From positions 620,001-684,000 of the forward strand of contig JALLLT010000014.1 of assembly GCA_025266875.1 (NCBI GenBank): 64,000 nt of DNA, read 5' to 3'. Of this stretch, positions 50,901-62,005 are shown piece after piece. The position numbers and the translations under genes were made by a program. Under the pieces are notes generated by a model. It saw nothing but the letters and a program-made list of their open reading frames with translations, made no database searches and had not been told where the DNA came from. The stretch comes from Fennellomyces sp. T-0311. Taxonomy: Eukaryota; Mucoromycota; Mucoromycetes; Mucorales; Lichtheimiaceae. Position 1 is the stretch's first letter, and each line of letters begins with the position of its first letter.

Positions 50901-52935
50901 CTCGCCTCGGTCGGTGGCTGGTTGGGTGGTATCGGGGACGCTGGCTTGTTGTGTCGATTGTTCATCGGGAAGACCGAGCTTGTACATGTCGCGTTGCTTG
51001 ATGGCAGTCGAGAGTCTATTACAGAAATGTCTAAGCACAATGATATCGCCAAAGATGGTTAGTGTACCTTCGTTCGAGCGAGGAGACCGAGTGGTTGAGG
51101 TCAGTGATTGTCTCTTGTGCTTGACGAATCGCTTGGGTATACTTTTCTTCTACATCGTGACCGTCTCTACGCAACTGTTCTGCTTCAGTTGACTTTTCTT
51201 TGAGCTCGTCATTGAGCTTGCGAATGCGCTGAAGCAACGTTTGGTTCTGTTCCTGCAGCTCGGCCACGTTCTTAAAGACAAGATCCTCATGACTGAATTC
51301 GGGTGGCAAGCTTGCGTACTTTAAGATATCACTGGACGATTGGACTTCGGGGGGAAGAACCTCATTTCGGCGTTCGACGTCGCGGATAATGTATCGAAGC
51401 TGATAAGCGGTATCATGAAGCGATTGCTGGAGTCCGTTGTTCTGTCGCTCAAGCTCGTGAATCTTGCTATTGAGACCATTGACGATCTTATCATTCTCGC
51501 TCTGGGCGGCCTCGGACTGGCGAGCACGTTCGCGAACAGCCTCGGTATCCGCCTGCACACGAGCCAGCTCAGTTTCCATACGATGATACCGTTGTTCCCT
51601 ATCTCTCTGCTGCCGCATCAACTTTTCGATATTGCCTCGCATGTTTTCGCATTGCGTCACCGCCTTGACATGCGCGTCTCGCAATTCAAAGTAATCCTCG
51701 TAAATGTATTCCCACTTCTTTCCGCCCTTCTCGTATTCCCGCATGAGTTGAATGAGATTGCTGTGCTTGCCTTCCGATACCACCGGGCCGTCGTTTCGTA
51801 CCATGCTGAGACGATCCTGACACTCGACCAGCTTTTGTTGCAGATCATCGTTTTCTTTTCGCAGCTGCTCTTCGATGCTTTTGGCGTCTTGTCGAGCACG
51901 CGCTTCGGCTGCGATGGCATTGTCGAGCTGCGTTTCGCTGTCTTTCCGCTGCTTTTCGTAAATGGCAATCAAATCTTCATGTGCCTTGGATGCTCCCATC
52001 TGACTCAGCTCCAGTTCGTCGCATCGCAGCTGAAGCGCCTTTTTCTCGGCCTTGAGCACGTCAATTTCTGTACGACCTTTGGTTACTTCCAGTCGCAGAT
52101 CACTGTTTTTTTGTGTCAAGTCGTCTCGTTCTTGCGACAGTGCTGAGCTTTCGGAAATGTGTTGGTGGTATTCCTTTTGCTGCGCGATTGTGAGTTTTGT
52201 TTGTTATTTGATTGTTCCTCTTTATTTTACCTTGAGCTCCTTTAACAGGTTCCGTTCGTTTTCCATCTCGAGCAGTTGCCGTCGATAATCCGATTCTTTT
52301 TGCTTGAGGTCGTTGAGGCGAGCTTCCAGTTGTTCCATTTGAAGCTATCCACCGTTGCTTAGCAAAAAATGACGCAACGGACGGCACCATAGTTACCTTG
52401 TGGGATGTCTCGCTGCTGGTAACGCCTTGATTCTTGATTGTCAAATCGATGTTTTCTGCAGTAAGAGAGTTGACCTTGCCCTTCAAGGTAGCAACCTCGC
52501 CTATAATAAACATAGATTAGCTGCCGTTTCAAGCGGGCGTTCCTTTGGTTCAACATGCTTTTGTATGTCAAGAGATCCATGCGCAACGACGCGATCAAAT
52601 CGTTGACTTGTCGTTCGCTGCTGCTGTATTCTTCAATAATGACATCACCTATGCGTGACAATATCAGTCTCCCCGCCGTGTTTTTTACACGGAAAGCGTT
52701 CGAATAGAATGCTTACGTTTTGGCTCGGGTTCATTTTGTTGTTCAACGGTGTCTTTGGCAGTAACAGCCGAATCAACTTCAGGCTCGACCGTGCTCTCTT
52801 GGGCAGATTCCTCGACCGTCTCCTGCGGAGGTTCTGCTGGCGTCTCCAGCGCAGCTATACAGAGCCTTCGTTTCAGCGTTATTCAAAAGTGATTGTGGGG
52901 CGATTCTTACGTTCAGCTGGCGGCGATGAGCTCAT
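47910..52935 (-). CDS. Large coiled-coil nuclear-basket protein, Mlp1/TPR-like
   Basis: Many exons. The start is at 52935 (MSSSPPAE) with an acidic N-terminus (PPQETVEESAQESTVEPEVD). Nearly the whole protein (about 1550 residues by estimate) is heptad-rich coiled coil. Landmarks are TYKSMLNQRNARLKRQLI, LQQSLHDTAYQLRYIIRDVE, RNEVLPPEVQSSSDILKY, RDMYKLGLPDEQ, IDNLPSNAPADVSSKSDEQL and VPKLQNAAAIFKKRWEQAQE. The C-terminus is ARTEDGQEDAPATKIQKQET. The QLRYIIRDVE block and the RLxxAIKQRDMYKxLL-like site are features I associate with TPR/Mlp proteins, which form the nuclear basket and act in mRNA quality control and chromatin anchoring (family knowledge). It is shorter than yeast Mlp1 or animal TPR. 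Other coiled-coil proteins cannot be wholly excluded. Confidence 0.78.
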
Positions 52936-53098
52936 GAGACAGCGAGTGGAGTAAAATAAAGGCCACTTATGCACTTGGGCGACGGACACTTATCTCCAGC
53001 ACATCGGAACGAGCAGTCACGCCCATACGGTACATTTTGACACAAAAAGTGCACAGCGTTTGCAGGTTCAGTAGCTGGTGTGCCTGATTCATTTTTCC
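52936..53098. promoter_or_regulatory. Bidirectional promoter between the Mlp1-like and GLI-type genes
   Basis: Only 163 bp separates the two start codons on opposite strands if the GLI-type protein starts at 53099. No distinct TATA box is seen. Confidence 0.45.
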
Positions 53099-55150
53099 AT
53101 GCTCAAGAAGCATTTCGATCAGCAACTGCCACTCGACATGGTGTCCAACAACCAAGTGTTTGACCCCAACGAGCCTGCCACCTCCAGCGCGGTTTCACAG
53201 AGCGGTAGTAACGATACCAGTGACACCGTTATCGACAACAGTGTTATCTCTCCTCAAACCAATCTCGGGCAACAGGATATGCTTACTGGTGAAATGGCAC
53301 TGCCACAACAAGGCCCCACCGATTCCCCCGTGGCCACATTGCATGCCAGCAATGCTCTCCAGGTATAGTTTTTTTTTATTTGGATCATATGGAAATATTA
53401 CCTGATTAACGTTTGATAAAGTCTTCGTCCATGGCATTGATGGACAGCGTATTGATTGGCCAGCAGCCGCATAGCAATCATAGTACTCCTTTGCCGTCGC
53501 CACTCTATCAGCAGCAGTTTCAGCAACAGTCAAATCATCAGCAGCTGATCCAGGAAATGATAAATAGCTCGCCCAGCGTTGAGCATCCTCCATCACTCTC
53601 GGCGGCTCCGTTGCAACTTGCTGCGCAACCCATGGAACAGCAGATGCATATGCTGGCGACCGACCCGTTGACCAACAATGGTGCCATGCCATCATCGACG
53701 GTGACACAAGCGCCTGACATGCTCATGCTTCCACAACAACAAACATCCGCCAAACATCGACTGGACGACAACATGCCGACGGTGAGAAAAAAGGCGCGTC
53801 GCCACACCATGTCGAGTCCATTCCCGTCGCACCTGACGATCCCCGCCACGATGAAGGGGATTACATTTGACATCCCACACACGGCTGCCGTACTGCTGGA
53901 CGAGCATCGAATGAGCTTCGATCATCATTTCAGCAACAGCAACGCGTCAACTCCAGTCGGTACCGAGTCCCCGATGACTCCATCTGTGTTTTCTCCTGAT
54001 GATCCACATAAACCTGTATCCATGAAACGCTTCATCAAAGAGCAGCAGCGCCAGGCGCTTGGCCCCATCGCCCTTCCGCCACCGCCCACCCCTGCAGAAC
54101 TCGGCTTGAAACTCCAGTCTGCGCCCCTTCGTCGCGTTACATCGTCAAAGAAATATGAATCCATGTCTCGCGATGAGCTTATTGCGCGGCTCGTCGAGTT
54201 GGAGCAGGAAAAGCGCGCAGGATCATTGCAGAACAGCCCTCAGGTCAAGGAGGAGGATGGACCGCCCACGTTTTCATCGTCCTCGTCGTCTACGGCAGTC
54301 GCGCATACCAATGGACAGCATAATACGGGGGAGCCGAGCGATCAAACGGCGGAAGAGGCACCTGCATGTCCGAGCGTGGATGAAAAGGAGCCAGCGGGAG
54401 AACCAGCAAAGGTAGAGTTCCAGTGCTTGTGGAAGGAATGCGGCAACAAGTTCGAGGCATTGCAAGAACTCATCGATCACATTGCCGACACGCACGTTGG
54501 CAGCGGCAAGGTAAATAATATATATGAACAGCAGTGCATGATACGGATGGATTAATACAAGGATGTATGTATGTGTGCAGCCGACATACAGCTGCGAATG
54601 GGAAGGGTGTCCACGCAACCAAAAGCCATTCACGAAGCGACACAAAATGTACAACCACCTGCGAACACACACGGGCGAGCGGCCATTCGTATGCACAAAA
54701 TCTGGCTGCGAAAAGCGATTCTCGCGGCCCGACTCGTTGACCACGCACATCAAAACGCACTCGAACGTGCGGCCGTTCATTTGCGCAGCCAAGGGATGTG
54801 GCAAGGCGTACTACCATGCGCGGTCGCTCAAAAAGCATGAAAAAACGCACGATCTATCCACAGCAACGACACCAAACGAACCCGTCTCGGTCCCGGCAGC
54901 GTTCCCCAACTATAGCATCGCTGGTCCGATGCCGGTAGATTACAACCAAGTCCCTCTCCACCCCCCACCCCCACATCCTCATCAGCATTCGCATCCCACT
55001 TCTCCGCATCCTACAACATTTGTATCTAATCAATTCCATGTGCCGATGCCAGCTCCATCGACGACGCTGCCGTATACCCCATCCACTATCGAACAACCGC
55101 AGGGAGGTCAGCTTCATCCGAACGATAGCAATAACACCGGAGCCTTCTAA
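53099..55150 (+). CDS. GLI/ZIC-type C2H2 zinc-finger transcription factor
   Basis: Three exons, introns at 53363-53421 and 54511-54580. The start at 53099 (MLKKHFDQ) follows a T-rich stretch; a later Met at 53138 is possible. The first ~390 residues are Gln/Ser/Pro-rich with a basic stretch (VRKKARRHTM). Then comes a zinc-finger block. Finger 1 is CLWKECGNKF...HIADTH, finger 2 CEWEGCPRNQ...HLRTH, finger 3 CTKSGCEKRF...HIKTH, finger 4 CAAKGCGKAY...HEKTH. The Trp between the two cysteines of fingers 1 and 2 is the tandem CWCH2 hallmark shared by GLI, ZIC, GLIS, PacC and Zap1 factors (family knowledge). Spacing is nearer GLI/ZIC than PacC. The C-terminus is Pro/His-rich. Target genes are unknown. 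Confidence 0.87.
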
Positions 55151-55222
55151 GCTCCTTGTCTTTTTTCCCCTTTCTTCCGTTTTCTGTATAAAGTACTTTG
55201 CGCTGTTCTTCTTTTTTTTCTT

Positions 55223-55636
55223 TTAAAAATCCAACAAGAGTTGATTCAATGTTTGTTCAAAGTGCTCTGCATCGATGTGTTGGTCGTCTTCCGTCACCGT
55301 GTCTGCTGCTCGGTGCACGGCCTCTGTATATCGCGCTTTAGTTCTTTTTTTTTTGTTCTCGGAGCCTAGCAACCGCAAAACTTGCCCGTTACAAACAGTC
55401 TCAAAAACTCGCACGCCAAGAGTTGCGCTTCTTTGTTGGCTTTTGGATCGTCAATTCAGCATGATCGCGTTTGCTTCTCTTCCATACTCTACCGCGTGTG
55501 TTCGATTCCTTCCACGACTGTTTGAAAATGGCATTGATCGTTTCCTAAGCAACGAGAAAACATTAGCATTGTGCATGGGGTGACAGCTTTGAGCGGTCGT
55601 AACTGGTTTGAATGTTTCGCGATCCTCGTCGGCCAT
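55223..55636 (-). CDS. CENP-X / MHF2 histone-fold protein
   Basis: Four small exons. MADEDRETFKP at 55636, then ETINAIFKQSWKESNTR. Next comes ANKEAQLLACEFLRLFVT, and after a GC-AG intron (55324-55385) EAVHRAADTVTEDDQHIDAE and HFEQTLNQLLLDF. The ending QLLLDF, the LLACEFLRLFVxEAxxRA helix and a length of about 82 residues match CENP-X (Mhf2). With CENP-S it forms the MHF complex that helps Fanconi-type helicases and sits at kinetochores (family knowledge). Such short multi-exon genes are easily missed; the four-exon model is required to keep the frame. It is tail-to-tail with the GLI-type gene (72 bp between stops). Confidence 0.85.
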
Positions 55637-55746
55637 AGTGCTGAAAGTCTAAAAAGAGAAAAAGTGAAACTGATTGTTCTCTCGAAAAAAAATTGCATCT
55701 GGCACGTGATGTTTCTCAATAATGTGTTCCGTAGTCATCACAACCA

Positions 55747-56157
55747 TCATTCGCGAAGTTTTTTCATCCTTATACGATACGCGATAGCGTATTTACAAGG
55801 AGATGCTTTATCCAACAAGGAATTGCTTGGAGTTTCATGCGAGGTGAGGCCTGTCAGCAACATACAATACATTGCGTATTTCGTACTCTTTGGATAGTCC
55901 AAGTTGACCTCTTCGCTGGAATACCCATAGATTTCAGCATGCTCTTGTCGCGATAAACGAGATGCCTTATGAGCTCGATCATCATCATACTTCACAAAGA
56001 AAGAATTCAGTCTATATTTGGTAACCACATTTTTGTGTTTTTGCAATGACGCCGTAACTTGGATATGCCCCATGATGGAAACCGAAGGAGGGCGCACTTT
56101 GTGATCAGAAAGAGATGTTGTAAAGGAGTGGGCCACCCGTTCTTTTTGGAAAGTCAT
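55747..56157 (-). CDS. Hypothetical protein, 136 residues
   Basis: An open frame starting MTFQKERVAHSFTTSLSDHK and ending YAIAYRIRMKKLRE. It is rich in charged and aromatic residues (KYRLNSFFVKYDDDR, EHAEIYGYSSEEVNLDYP). No membrane segment, signal peptide or known motif is seen. It fills the gap between CENP-X and the next zinc-finger gene and starts 134 bp from that gene on the opposite strand. A second Met at 56073 (MGHIQVTASLQ) could be the true start. Composition favours a real gene, but the function is unknown. A short in-frame intron near 55890 is possible. Confidence 0.5.
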   Translation of the reverse strand: MTFQKERVAHSFTTSLSDHKVRPPSVSIMGHIQVTASLQKHKNVVTKYRLNSFFVKYDDDRAHKASRLSRQEHAEIYGYSSEEVNLDYPKSTKYAMYCMLLTGLTSHETPSNSLLDKASPCKYAIAYRIRMKKLRE

Positions 56158-56291
56158 ATACCTTTTTGGGAGCGCTCACAGGGCGCCACTTAGATACAGA
56201 AATGGTTTAGTTCTGTTTGCCAGAGATATAAAAAGACAAGGGAAATTGACACCACGACAATCTGCAGCTTTTTTTTACACTCTGCGATATT
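56158..56291. promoter_or_regulatory. Short divergent promoter region
   Basis: 134 bp between head-to-head starts. AGATATAAAAAG near 56224 could serve as a TATA box for the plus-strand gene. Confidence 0.4.
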
Positions 56292-58573
56292 ATGGGTATC
56301 AACTTTCCAGCACTCGATGATCTACAGCCTGATACAAATGAAACCTGGGATGCACCGGTATTATCACCTTCAGCACAGCGAGACTCCTTATCCTTGAGCA
56401 ACATTGCCGTTGAAGCGATGATGTTAGAGAAGTTCACTTTATTGTAAGCAATGACTGATCGATTGTTACGCTATCAGCAGAAGCGGTCCATATGTACCAT
56501 CGAGTCGAAATACCCTAGGAAGCATAGTGCAAGGTATGTACGCCCAACCATATTATACAACGAGAATAGCTAACAATCGGCGCATGATGCAGAAATTGAA
56601 CAAAATCCAAGCTCGCTTGTGATACATTTACCATTTAGCGAGTTGGAAGTGCTGCAGGTTGGGTCAGAAACAGAAACCTCCCAGGGTGCACGAAACAGGA
56701 TGGGAGTTCAGCTCACTGGTATATCGGATGGTAAACCTCTCGTTATGAATGTCTGATTTGAATATTACCTCAACATTATGCTAACGCTTTGCTTCTTTAC
56801 CGGCAGAACTCGAGTCTGGTCTACCAGCATGGAGTCCACCAGTTATCAACGAAAACCTTTCAAAGCAGCAGCAAGGCGGCCGGAAGAAGAGAAAGCTTAA
56901 TACAGCTATGCCAGCCTCTTCGCAAAATCCATCCAAGCGAAGCCCTGGAAAGAGTCCCCCAAATTCTGTATCAAGCTTATCGGAACAATCGATGCCTTCT
57001 GCTCCGGCTCATGATGATTCTCCGGATGACTTCGCCTCAGGTCGTGCCACCATTCATAACAACGATGGAATTTTGGGTGATCAGCAACTGGAGCTTCGAG
57101 ATCCTCAGTGGTGGTCAACTGCATCACAATCGAATATTGAAGCGACTATTTTATATACTGAGCGACAGGAACTCCTCTCATCACAAAATTGTGAAGATCC
57201 CAATCATAGTGATGTGAGTATCTTCAAATACATACCATAGAGGTGACGATACAGCGTGCTAAGTATATGGCATCTTATTTATAGATTATGAAAGAAAAAC
57301 AAATATCGAGAGTGATCAATCCGCCGGCGCATCGCCCTCAGCAGTCTACGAACACCTCGTTATTAGGACATATCCGCCCATTCCGCTCAAGAACGCTTCT
57401 TAGGATTCGAGATATAAAACGGGATTATAGTGCTATGGGCTTTTGCACTCCACGTCGCTTCATGTGTCTTTTGTGCCGTAGAAAATATAAGAGAATGGAC
57501 GTATTGAAGAAGCACATGTTTACCTGGAATTGTATTCAAACATTTATAAAAATGGCGATGGATGAAACAAATCAAGAAAACTTTGAAGAATTCTGGAGCT
57601 GTAAGTGTTTTGGTGATTATGTATCTTTTAGTACCACACTGACAAAGACATTTCTCACTTTAATATTATGTAGTGCTGAAAGAAGTAAACGACGAACAGA
57701 GATATGAATCTTCAGACACTTTGAAAGATTACTCAAAGACGAATTCCCTCACAGAAGGAAGTTCTGAAAATCAGCAGCTTTCTTTAAAGTCGACATCGGC
57801 ACTTGCAGAGATTTCACTCAAGACCGGTACACAGGAGCAACCAGAGTCGGACCCAGCAGCAATTTTATCGACTCACCCGTCAGATACATATGATGCGCTC
57901 ATGGGATATCCACTTAGAAGCGATGTCTCTTTTTCTATCGAACAACAACCAGAGATTCCATCGGTACAGACAATTACACTGACAGACGTACAACCTAGTA
58001 CTAGTCATAATCACCAATTTTATGACCGACAACAATGGACACGATGGGATCACCAGATTCAAACAAATGTAAGTACATTTTACGGATTATGACATATATA
58101 AATTACTGCTGTATGTATGCTTATGCGTCTATTAGGATCAAGTTACTCCCCTAACACTTGCAAGCGACACCTTGGCCAACCAACCACTGTTTTCATGTAT
58201 AAATATGAGTACAAATGGCGCGTCGACGGACATTATACCAAGAGCCGAGCGATGTAACAATGACCGAGACGGCAACCAGTCGCTAGATAATAGTGACAAT
58301 CGAAGCGCCGGCAGCAACTCCCCTAAACGCAAGGACCGCAAGAATTATTTTGAATGTTACTTCCCGGGCTGCACAAAGCAGTTTGGTCGTCGGAAGGACC
58401 TTGATCGCCATGTTCCGACGCATGACAAAAAGAATGATCGCTACCTCTATTTCGACTGTACCAAATGTGGCCATGAGAAGAGGTATACTCGAAAAGACAA
58501 ATTCGACGAGCATGTGCGGAATTGCAAAGGGAAAGCACCACAGAAAAAGCCAAGCCAAAAGGCGAAAGTGTAG
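56292..58573 (+). CDS. C2H2-type zinc-finger protein, probable transcription factor
   Basis: About seven exons. It starts MGINFPALDDLQPDTNETWD. The next exons give SGPYVPSSRNTLGSIVQE and IHLPFSELEVLQ, then the basic stretch GGRKKRKLN, which may be a nuclear signal. A lone Cys/His knuckle reads FMCLLCRRKYKRMDVLKKHM. The last exon holds the main fingers: YFECYFPGCTKQFGRRKDLD...HVPTH and FDCTKCGHEKRYTRKDKFDE...HVRNC, followed by a Lys-rich end. The second finger uses Cys as last ligand (C2HC). The remainder is Ser/Gln-rich and disordered, typical of fungal regulators. I cannot name an orthologue. Several intron borders, for example after TN before DQVTPLT, were set by frame only. Confidence 0.78.
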
Positions 58574-59402
58574 ATTATTTGCATATATCCATTTTCCAGT
58601 AACGATATGTATATTACATGTATTTATTACGCCTATCTGGCGCAATTGACATGTCTTCTGTATACCATTTATAAGAAAATGTAACCCCCACACATCAACA
58701 ATGTGATTATCCTTACAATATCCGTACATCTCCTTTGCAGCAAGCTGATGGATTTCCTCACCTGATTAGACATCCAAAAGACAGCATTAACTGGTCATGC
58801 ATACAAATCTATAAGTGTAACATACAACCAGGAAGTGGTATCTCCATCGCGATTATCATCCGGAAGGAAGTACTTCGACACAAATAGGAATTCCTCGAGT
58901 ACCAAACGAGAATTATACTGCAGATCTGGAAACTTGAGCTGGCTCAAAGTAATGTAGAAAATATGGTGGATGCCCGGCACCGCGCAGGAAACAGGCTCTT
59001 CCTCTTTTTTTCACTCAACTTTTGACTACGCATAAAAAAGAAACGCCATTGGGCTCGCACTTCCCGCCCATTACCTGCCTTTACCATACAGAAACTGGTA
59101 GCTTACTCAATGATTGGCACAGTCATTCATGAGACTTTACAGATGCTGTTGTTCCCAGAAGGAGTGTCATTATGTTGCAGTAAAAGTAACCTCCGTCGAC
59201 GTTGCCAGCTCTCGAACAGATTGGCAGCATTCAATCCCTTTCTGATAGCTTCGAGTAGATGGTTTCCGGAATTCCACAAAGGAATTGTCCAAGCTAGTGA
59301 ATACACCTCGTCATACCATACTTCAGTGATCGTGCATGAAGGGGTTTCAAGCACACTTATGCAAGCATATCTTTGGCCAAACCACTTTTATTTTCGATAG
59401 AG
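58574..59402. other. Intergenic, 829 bp
   Basis: Between the zinc-finger gene and GST copy 5. Minus-strand frames at 58795-58980 (with RLVLEEFLFVSKYFLPDD) and 59127-59354 look somewhat protein-like, but no family or splice model supports them. Confidence 0.45.
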
Positions 59403-60185
59403 CTAATTCTTGATCTCTGGCGGGCAATCACTTTGCTTTTCTGGAGACGAGTCAATAAATTCCGGCAATGTCATGAGGAGAGAATGGATGGATTGAAGTG
59501 TTGGATATGCGGACATGTCGACCGCGAATCGTTTTGCATTGTAAACCTGAGGCACCAGCAAGAAATCAGCCATCGTAACATTATCGCCCACACAGTATTT
59601 TCCGGGAGTATCGGTTTTCTTGGTTTCATTAAGCTTGGCCTCCAATGCTTTAAATCCTCTTGAAATATGCTCCCGACTCCACGCGTTACGCTTTTCCATA
59701 TCCTGTCCTGCAATCTCCGCCACCAGCATTGGATTCTGGATTGGATGGATATCGCATGCAATCTCGTTGCAGATTTCGCGCACAAGCGCACGCTGCATGA
59801 GATCCTTGGGCATACACGGCCGCTCGGGATATGCTTCTTCGATATACTCCATAACAGCCACACTTTGCGTCAACGTTCTTCCATCCTTTGTAACAAAAGC
59901 AGGGAGCTTCATGCTCGGATTGACTTTGGCAAATTCTTCTTTGCGCTGCGGCACGGTGAGCATTCGATGTGCAGCTCGTATTTTCCACATTTACCTGTTC
60001 CTGCTTAAGTAAATTGACGGGTACGTAATCGTACTTGATTTTTTTCCACTCAAGAATCGCTCGTAAGCGCCATGTTGCAGAGGAACGGAAGTAGCCGTAC
60101 AATACTGGTTTTTTGTCCTGCGAGAAATAAGGAGGTTTGTTTCCTATCGCAACGTCGAATAGCGTGTTCTTACGTCTGATGTCAT
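59403..60185 (-). CDS. Zeta-class GST / maleylacetoacetate isomerase, copy 5 (three-exon form)
   Basis: Three exons. MTSD (60185) is joined over an intron of about 59 nt to DKKPVLYGYFRSSATWRLRA and LKQEQ. After an intron of about 49 nt comes RKEEFAKVNPSMKLPAFVTK to the stop at 59403. Class blocks: [57 protein letters not shown] and FAVDMSAYPTLQS. Of the five paralogues this N-terminus (LYGYFRSSATWRLR, YVPVNLLK) is nearest the usual maleylacetoacetate isomerase sequence, so it may be the parental copy. The motif Cys is again Ala. The gene looks intact and lies about 13.7 kb from copy 4 on the opposite strand. Confidence 0.88.
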
Positions 60186-60724
60186 GGGATGAAAAAGTTA
60201 AAGAAATGAAATCCGAAAAAAGGATTGTTCAAGTTATATACACAGATTTTCTCATATTTTCCCACGGTCCCAGCCAGGCGCAGCGATCAAAATAAATGGT
60301 CATACCGTCAATATTGATTCGGTACCTTTCCCTCAAAAATCCTATCTTCTATTATCACTATTGTTATATCAAAAAAAGCCTATAAAGCTTATGAGGCCAG
60401 CGGATTGCACTGGCAGATCAGCCGCATTTCGACTGTAGGACGTGTGTTGAACTGCTCCTTCCGCTGTAAACAAATTCTAATTACGCGTCACAGAGTTATG
60501 ATGTGCATGAATTAGCAACTAACTGAAAGAAACAATGGCTCGTAGCTACTGTATAAAAGTACTAGATACCACTCCGTCCCTCAGCAAAACCATGGTAATG
60601 TGCCACGGTTTCAACCTTGCCTACACATATGTCCTACATAATTGAAACGTTTACTTTCTATCTGTTGATCATTCATACTTATTCTGTCAATATTTAAGAT
60701 CTGAGGTTCGAGACAAAACAGTAT
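60186..60724. other. Intergenic, 539 bp
   Basis: GST copy 5 promoter side up to the LINE 3' end. No gene seen. Confidence 0.6.
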
Positions 60725-62005
60725 TAGAGTAGCATCATTACAAGGTCGCTGGGTAGGCATAATGCCAAATAAAATTGCTGGGGATATAAAAGTGTGACCA
60801 CCCTATGGGTGATTTCTTGTGGTTGTGGGTGCGCTGTCTTATAGGGCCTCTTCTGGCGCCCGTTCGTCCTCATCGTACTACTCCTCACCGGGGTGACTCG
60901 GCTTGTCGATTTTACGAAGGACATGTAGGAGTGCTGGCCATGCCTGCTTCCATTTACCACGGGTCAGACCAGTATCTGGACGTGGTAAGCTATTCATTAT
61001 GTGGTCAAGGGCCTGTGTCTCGTTACGCTGGTCCGATATTGGGCCAAATACTTCGAGGAGTTCTTGGTATAATGGCCGAAGTAATGGACAGTTGGTGTAG
61101 TGGTCTCTGTTGGCTTCTGCAGCACCACATTCGCAATCCTCGAGTGGGTATGATGGAAGTCAGTGCATACGCCACTTAACCAGTCGGTGTCTGTCCTTGG
61201 AGGAGGCCGCCAGGTATAAGATCGGATCAACAAGTCGCTGAGGTCGGAGGCACCGGATGGAGTTATACTTGGTGCGTCGAGAGGTAAACTCGTCGTCTAG
61301 TTTCTTGTCAATTGCCTCCGCTACCGGGCTCTTTGGCGGGGTCGGTCCGGTCAGAAGCTTTTTATACTGCTGATGGAAGGGATTGATTGATGTTAAACGC
61401 CTCCATTGTTTATCTTGTGGTGTTAGGCCTTTCCATAAATGTGAGGGTTCGATCGCACGGACCATTGTGGGAACCGGCAGCGATTGGAATCTTGTGACGA
61501 ATTTGAGCTGTAAGGCACGAGTACGCAATTGCATGGAAGGGATACCGGCCATGACAATTGGTCCAATGGTAGGGAATTTTATAGATTTATTGCGGTTGAG
61601 TGCCATTTTGATACACCCGACTTGTGCTTTTTGTAGCTGTCCCATGTGAGTGTGTGAGAGGGCTGTAATAGCAAAGCCGTACTCAAGTATCGGACGAACA
61701 AACGAGCGGTAAGTGCGTAGCGCTGGTCATAGCCCGATGCCATACTGGTGGACTCCTAGTTGTCGTAGTAGTGCCATACTTTCCGTAGCCTTGGAAATAC
61801 GCTGGCTGATAAGCATACCAGCGATGATTTCTTTATGAGTAAATAGTATGCCAAGGTACCGGAAGCTAGTGACCTTGGGGATATGTGTGTCCCTCCTTTG
61901 GTGACCTCTGATGGTCGGAGATACTGTCAAATGTTGGTACTGGAGGTTCTATAATGACGCATTTTCTGGGTGCTAACGATATCCTCGCTCGAGGGAGTGT
62001 TTCTC
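60725..62005 (-). mobile_element. 5'-truncated, decayed LINE (non-LTR retrotransposon) 3' end
   Basis: Minus-strand fragments in order: VTSFRYLGILFTHKEIIAGM with QRISKATESMALLRQLGV (end of the reverse transcriptase thumb), a TGA, then SFVRPILEYGFAITALSHTH and MGQLQKAQVGCIKMALNRN. A long connecting frame (61645-61160) ends in a TGA where a Trp is expected. The terminal zinc-binding motif follows, DCECGAAEANRDHYTNCP (CxC...H...C), and the frame ends HPGEE at 60880. This is the usual C-terminal half of a LINE ORF2 (family knowledge). The polymerase active site and endonuclease are absent, so it is a dead 5'-truncated copy. The precise ends are estimates; no target-site duplication was identified. 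Confidence 0.8.

Noticed and set aside
49761..52146. Long plus-strand frames rich in Leu/Phe looking like membrane proteins
   Set aside because: Antisense of the coiled-coil Mlp1-like gene; Glu/Lys codons read backwards as Phe/Leu.
28972..62005. Trp-to-stop changes in transposon relics suggesting RIP-like mutation
   Set aside because: The few G-to-A changes seen correspond to C-to-T at CpC, not the CpA expected for RIP, and the number is too small. Ordinary decay suffices.
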